Notes under the pieces: model-generated
What the model was told of the DNA's origin: nothing
Seen by the model: only the letters and a program-made list of their open reading frames with translations
Database searches by the model: none
Origin: Dimorphilus gyrociliatus
Lineage: Eukaryota; Annelida; Polychaeta; Dinophilidae
Length of the DNA stretch: 64,000 nucleotides
NCBI GenBank assembly: GCA_904063045.1
Contig: CAJFCJ010000021.1
Span: 682,001-746,000 of the forward strand
Reading direction: 5' to 3'
Shown here: piece after piece, positions 59,716 through 64,000 of the stretch
Layout: each line of letters opens with the position of its first letter
Position numbering within the stretch: the stretch's first letter is position 1
Position numbers and translations under genes: made by a program

Positions 59716-60379
59716 TCGATTATTTAAGCTTAAAAAAAAAAAAGTTTACAAAATAGCCCGCGCGTGCGACTATTAATCACATAGTTAATCTCAATTTCGT
59801 TAGAAATATATTACTGACAAAGAAACTGTTCGTTTCGCTTGAATGGATAACCTTATATATTCAAACTAGAAAATAATCGACATACGCGCTTTTTTTTATT
59901 TTGTCAACATGTCTCCGTTCCTTGTTGCTATTTCTTTTGACAAATAGGCTGCCCAAGTCAATAAAAGCTAGTCGCGTGTCTTAATTTTTCTTACACTACT
60001 AAAAGTTTCAATCACATGTCTTATTAATTAATTATGCATTTTACATATTCATGCATAATATTCAAAGAGAACAATTAAAGTGTGAGAGTGAGTAAGTGAG
60101 CATGTACATGTCTATATACTGTATATATATATATATAGTAGATACGTGTATATGTATGTACGTATGGCTGGATGGATGGACGTGTGTGTGTGTGTGTATG
60201 TGTGTGTGAATGTACAAGTGACTAGCAACGATTTAAGACAAGTGTATACATATGAATATGCGCATGTATATTTATAATATACATAAATATATAGATATAT
60301 ATATTGCAATCTATTCCTAAAAAAAAGAGGGAAAAAGATTGATAAATAGATAAATAGATGGAAAATCTAAAGAGCCAGA

Positions 60380-60384
<5 letters not shown>

Positions 60385-60414
<30 letters not shown>
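60385..60414 (+). repeat. (GA)n microsatellite
   Basis: About 14 GA units. Confidence 0.9.
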
Positions 60415-60419
<5 letters not shown>

Positions 60420-60704
60420 CGGGAGAGATATGTAGAATAAAGTCGTTAAATAGTGGGGAAAAATTCCATTACTCTTTCTTTCAACTGGAAAGTCGAGTAA
60501 TTAAGATGGGAAAAAAAGGAGGAAACGATGAAATGTACAATCGTTAAAGTTGGAGTGAAGATATTCTAATAAAATTTTCTAGCATGAAAATAAAGAAAGC
60601 AAGGAACACCTGTGAACAAATGATTGATCAGATCAAAATAGCTGTAAAAACTGCGCGCGGTAGGAAAAGCGTTGAATCTGATTAGAATACGATGCATATT
60701 CATT

Positions 60705-60735
60705 AGCCGCCATTGTAAAGGCGACATGGTGTCAG
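60705..60735. promoter_or_regulatory. YY1-like AGCCGCCATTGT site
   Basis: AGCCGCCATTGTAAAGGCGACATGG; the minus strand reads ACAATGGCGGCT, a close match to the YY1 consensus. It could mark an intronic promoter or enhancer. Confidence 0.35.
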
Positions 60736-62187
60736 TTAGTTTTGAGTGAGAGTTCTTCGCAAGATCTTTTATTGTTTTTCGAAAAATTTTTGGATTTCTT
60801 ATAAAAAAAATATTCCGCCGGAAGTTGAATACGTAAAAGGACAACGAGGATTTATTATTAGGAGACTATCAAACAAATACTTTACTATACAGATGCAATA
60901 TTTGGGATGTATAAACAAACTGTAAGTACTTGTTGTATATAAAGGCGTTTTTTTTTTTTCTACACTGTTTAATTTAGCTTCCATATACTTGAATATGGTT
61001 AGGCTATTATACTATTATTATAGGCACTTATTTTTCTGTTGCATTTTATTAGCCTTTTCATATATTTAAAGGCTCCCTATTGCTCTGATTTCTTCCCTTT
61101 TTTAACCTAAATTTTTTTTCGAACCGTACGAGACTTTTGTTCTATTATGTAACATTCTTAACCGCCTGACAAAGTGAAAGTCTGCCCTAATTTTTTTTCA
61201 ATACTAGAACATTTATATATGTCTAAATAGAGAAGGGATACATGCGAATACACGCGCATATAACAAATAGAAAATGAACGTGAGCGAAAATGGGAGAAGA
61301 TGAAGCGCGGAGAGATGTAGTAGAGATCTATAACTGATATATACATATATATATATATATATAAATATATATATATATTGTATATATATATATATACGAT
61401 AAGTGCCACGCGCCTCATTTGCATATTGTTATACTTTTTTCAAGGGTAAATATCAATCAAAGTTTGTTAATTTTTGAAATCTTGTCCTTTTAAGAAAGTC
61501 TTAAAAAAAATCAATAAAAGTACTTTACTTTTATTCTGTTTATACGAATATATTGAAATATATATGCAACTACATGCATAAGTGCCTGTAATATCTGTAC
61601 AATATGCTTTTATATACACCTATATTTACTCTGAAATATATATATATATATTTCAATGTTATTGTATAGATGGATAGATACATGCATATGTATCTATGTT
61701 TATACATATATATATATATTTATATATATATATATATATATATATCTAATAATAATAATAAAAGGAATAAGTAGGTCGGTTGTAGCGAGGGGCTAAATGG
61801 CCCTATAATGGTCATTGGGTGGGCCAGACTGAAGTATCCTACTTGTTTATACTTTTCTTATTTATGTCTGTCTGCCTTCTCGTTGGCAGTTAAATATTTG
61901 AAAATTCCACTCTTTTTTTTTTTTCCCAACCATACTAAACTTTCTTAAATTCCATGCTAAACTGTTCTTTATTTTCTTTCTTTTCTTCCATTCTTTAACC
62001 CTTTACCCATCCATATATATATATATATAAGCGTTTTTATTTCCCGCCATTTTACAACATTTATCTTTATTAATGGATTTGTATCTCCCAACGCATCATT
62101 CACTTTCTCTGTGTTTCTATATCGCGCCTTTTGTTTATTTGGGTATTGAATACTTTCCGAAATTATATTTTAATAATACAAAAAATC

Positions 62188-62202
62188 AACAACGCCATCT
62201 AT
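62188..62202 (-). promoter_or_regulatory. AGATGGCG site, paired copy 1
   Basis: ACAACGCCATCTAT, the same 14-mer as at 62510-62523, 321 bp away. The reverse reads ATAGATGGCGTTGT. Confidence 0.5.
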
Positions 62203-62509
62203 TGAAACGACCCTTATCTTTTTAAGTATGTAACAATAATTTTTATCAGCTATATGCATTGTTTAAATTGGTTAACAATTGTCAGAATATCGCAATCTAC
62301 ACTTTGTTCTCTTCAATCAATCGTAAAGAAACGTAACGTCTATCTCATCAAGAAGTTATATACTTATATATATATATACTGGTTTATTTATAGAGATTTT
62401 TTGATACAATATAAAACGAAAGAAAGGTTAGAGGGAACAAATCTTTATGTACTATATATATATATATATATATTGTAACAGAAAAAAAAGAGAATAGAAA
62501 AAAACACTG

Positions 62510-62523
62510 ACAACGCCATCTAT
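62510..62523 (-). promoter_or_regulatory. AGATGGCG site, paired copy 2
   Basis: ACAACGCCATCTAT again, followed by CG as at 52469-52470 in reverse. A further AAGATGGCGCC lies at 62867-62877 on the plus strand, so three sites fall within 700 bp. Confidence 0.5.
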
Positions 62524-62867
62524 CGTTTGAAAATAACTGTATTAAATACGTCAAAATTACTCTATAGAAAATCTAAAGTTATCAAAAATATCTAGTATTC
62601 TTTTTAAGTTGAATAGCAGAGTCTAACACGGCGGTGTAATAACAAGCAATGTTTACTCGCGTTAGTCAGTCGTGCATAAAGGCGGCGACAGAAGAAGTTT
62701 ATTGATTAGCTATTGATCCGATTTCGTTCTTTGTCGAATCCATATAACGTACGATCGTTATAACGCAATCTTTTTGTGTACAAATTATAAATCAATCGGA
62801 CGAAAATAATCTCACTTTACGAGTCTAGCATTGTCGAGTTTAATCTTTACGATTATATTAACCTCTA

Positions 62868-62875
62868 AGATGGCG
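62868..62875 (+). promoter_or_regulatory. AGATGGCG motif copy
   Basis: CTAAGATGGCGCCACT, the closest to a YY1 site in flank and also CTCF-like on the 3' side (GGCGCCAC). Confidence 0.4.
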
Positions 62876-64000
62876 CCACTTAGCAGTTAAGGTAACAGCA
62901 ATGGGACAATTCCTTTCCTGAAATATAAGTAGTAGCCTAATTGAATATAGAGAGAGAAAGAGAAGAAAAATGCAAAAAGTAGACAAGAATAAAAGACTAA
63001 ATATATAGTATATATATAAAGATATATATTTGTGTATGTATGTGAAAGAGAGTTCCATCTTTACCGTCTACAAAAAAAAAACCAAACGAATCACGTGATC
63101 ATCTGTGCGAACGAACTTTGTTTTTCTTTGCCGTTTTCTCTGTAAAATACGCTGATAGATTTAGAGAAATTTGACTTTTGTATAAATTATTAGGTTTAAA
63201 AGATATTTAGGAAATAGAATGATTGCAGTAGCTGTTTTATATTGTATATATATATATATATATATATGTTCGGTATCTCTTACTATGCCACCCATCACAC
63301 TCGCAAATACCCATTACTTTTTAGCCCTGTCCAATGCAACATTTCTGTTGAGAAAGCGCTTTTGGAGACTAGTAGACGACGGGAAACATCTCTGATTTCC
63401 CTGGGGAATCTTTTCGCCTCTTATTTTCTTTTTAGGAAGGAGGGGAAAGCGGTGCAACCCGGCGTTTTACATCACCCGACCTTCACCTTGCGTGATAATC
63501 AATGTTGTGAACATATGTTACCGAAAACATTGTATTTAAAAAGAACGAGACAAAAAAGACTACGTCCATATGTACATAAAACTTGAATCTCTCGCCAATA
63601 ATTTATTGCAAGTAGGCCAAAATGTTTGTCTCTTATTGTTAGCGTAGAATAACAAAACGGTCAAAACGTAAGGTTAATTACTTAATATCAAGTTTATCGT
63701 ATAAAATAGGAGTATGTATTGTCGTATATAGATATATAACGAATATAATGCTTAGCTTGTAATATTATTATCTCAGCAAATTATATTTAAGATAATAAAA
63801 AAACAATATATGTATTATATATGCATATTATAAATATGTATTAAGGAAACATAGGTAAACAATTGTTTTTAATACTATAATAAAGAATGAAGAGAAAGGA
63901 AATGTTACTATTGATATACACATGAATATATATATATATATATATAATGTATACAGCATATATATGCATATATACATATATATATATATAATTAATTTGA

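Larger units (their letters stand above)
50555..64000 (+). other. Intron 3 of the ZMIZ-like gene (continues past the window)
   Basis: I looked for the next ZMIZ exon (expected to encode an ALLSSWCEELG-like stretch, entered with 2 nt) and did not find it, so the intron is at least 13.4 kb. It holds TA tracts (50904-50932, 51397-51422, 54974-55011, 61337-61397, 61707-61747, 63933-63990), CT tracts (53551-53600, 53890-53912), and (GAAA)n and (GA)n at 58832-58862 and 60385-60414. Four AGATGGCG sites and several GC-richer patches (52690-52800, 55130-55290, 59590-59720, 60650-60760, 62630-62720, 63290-63590) are candidate intronic enhancers. Confidence 0.6.

Noticed and set aside
62250-62480. Possible next ZMIZ exon after the TTTTTATCAG acceptor at about 62250
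   Set aside because: In the phase required by exon 3 it reaches a stop within five codons and does not resemble the ZMIZ continuation.

Overview
The window is AT-rich animal nuclear DNA (roughly 70% A+T by eye). Its genes have GT-AG introns, and the DNA is full of TA, GA/CT and other simple repeats. Five protein-coding genes can be supported. Three encode conserved animal proteins: a fatty-acid-binding protein, a USP3-type ubiquitin protease and a ZMIZ-type transcription coregulator. A fourth encodes the kinetochore protein NUF2. The proteins fit a bilaterian, perhaps a small-genome spiralian, but the lineage cannot be fixed from sequence alone.

Layout. Positions 1-7289 are gene-dense. FABP (+, 4 exons, 271-1614) converges on NUF2 (-, 10 exons, 1872-3912). 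NUF2 diverges from USP3-like (+, 8 exons, 4366-7289) across a 453-bp shared promoter. I rebuilt all three gene models exon by exon: every junction keeps frame and the totals are 130, 471 and 489 aa. Positions 9689-12100 hold two convergent, intronless genes for secreted cysteine proteins. Each is exactly 224 aa, and five cysteines fall at identical positions, so they are paralogs of a family I do not recognise.

From 12.1 to 45.5 kb I find no convincing gene. This desert holds microsatellites, several families of diverged direct repeats and patches of higher-GC, motif-rich DNA that look like regulatory elements. At 45572-50554 lie the first three coding exons of a ZMIZ1/2-like gene (+, 94 complete codons). 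The gene continues into an intron that fills the remaining 13.4 kb of the window. The gene-poor flank and long introns fit a developmental regulator with a large cis-regulatory landscape, in contrast to the compact housekeeping-type genes at the left.

The leads most worth following are the secreted paralog pair, a recurrent AGATGGCG motif (8 exact copies, CTCF/YY1-like), a cluster of TGATGGAT-type PBX/HOX-like repeats at 28.8-30.1 kb, and a four-copy repeat family of about 120 bp at 20.6-23.9 kb. Another is a 12-mer plus 8-mer motif pair shared by two elements 8 kb apart. I see no CRISPR array, rRNA, tRNA, transposase or reverse transcriptase.
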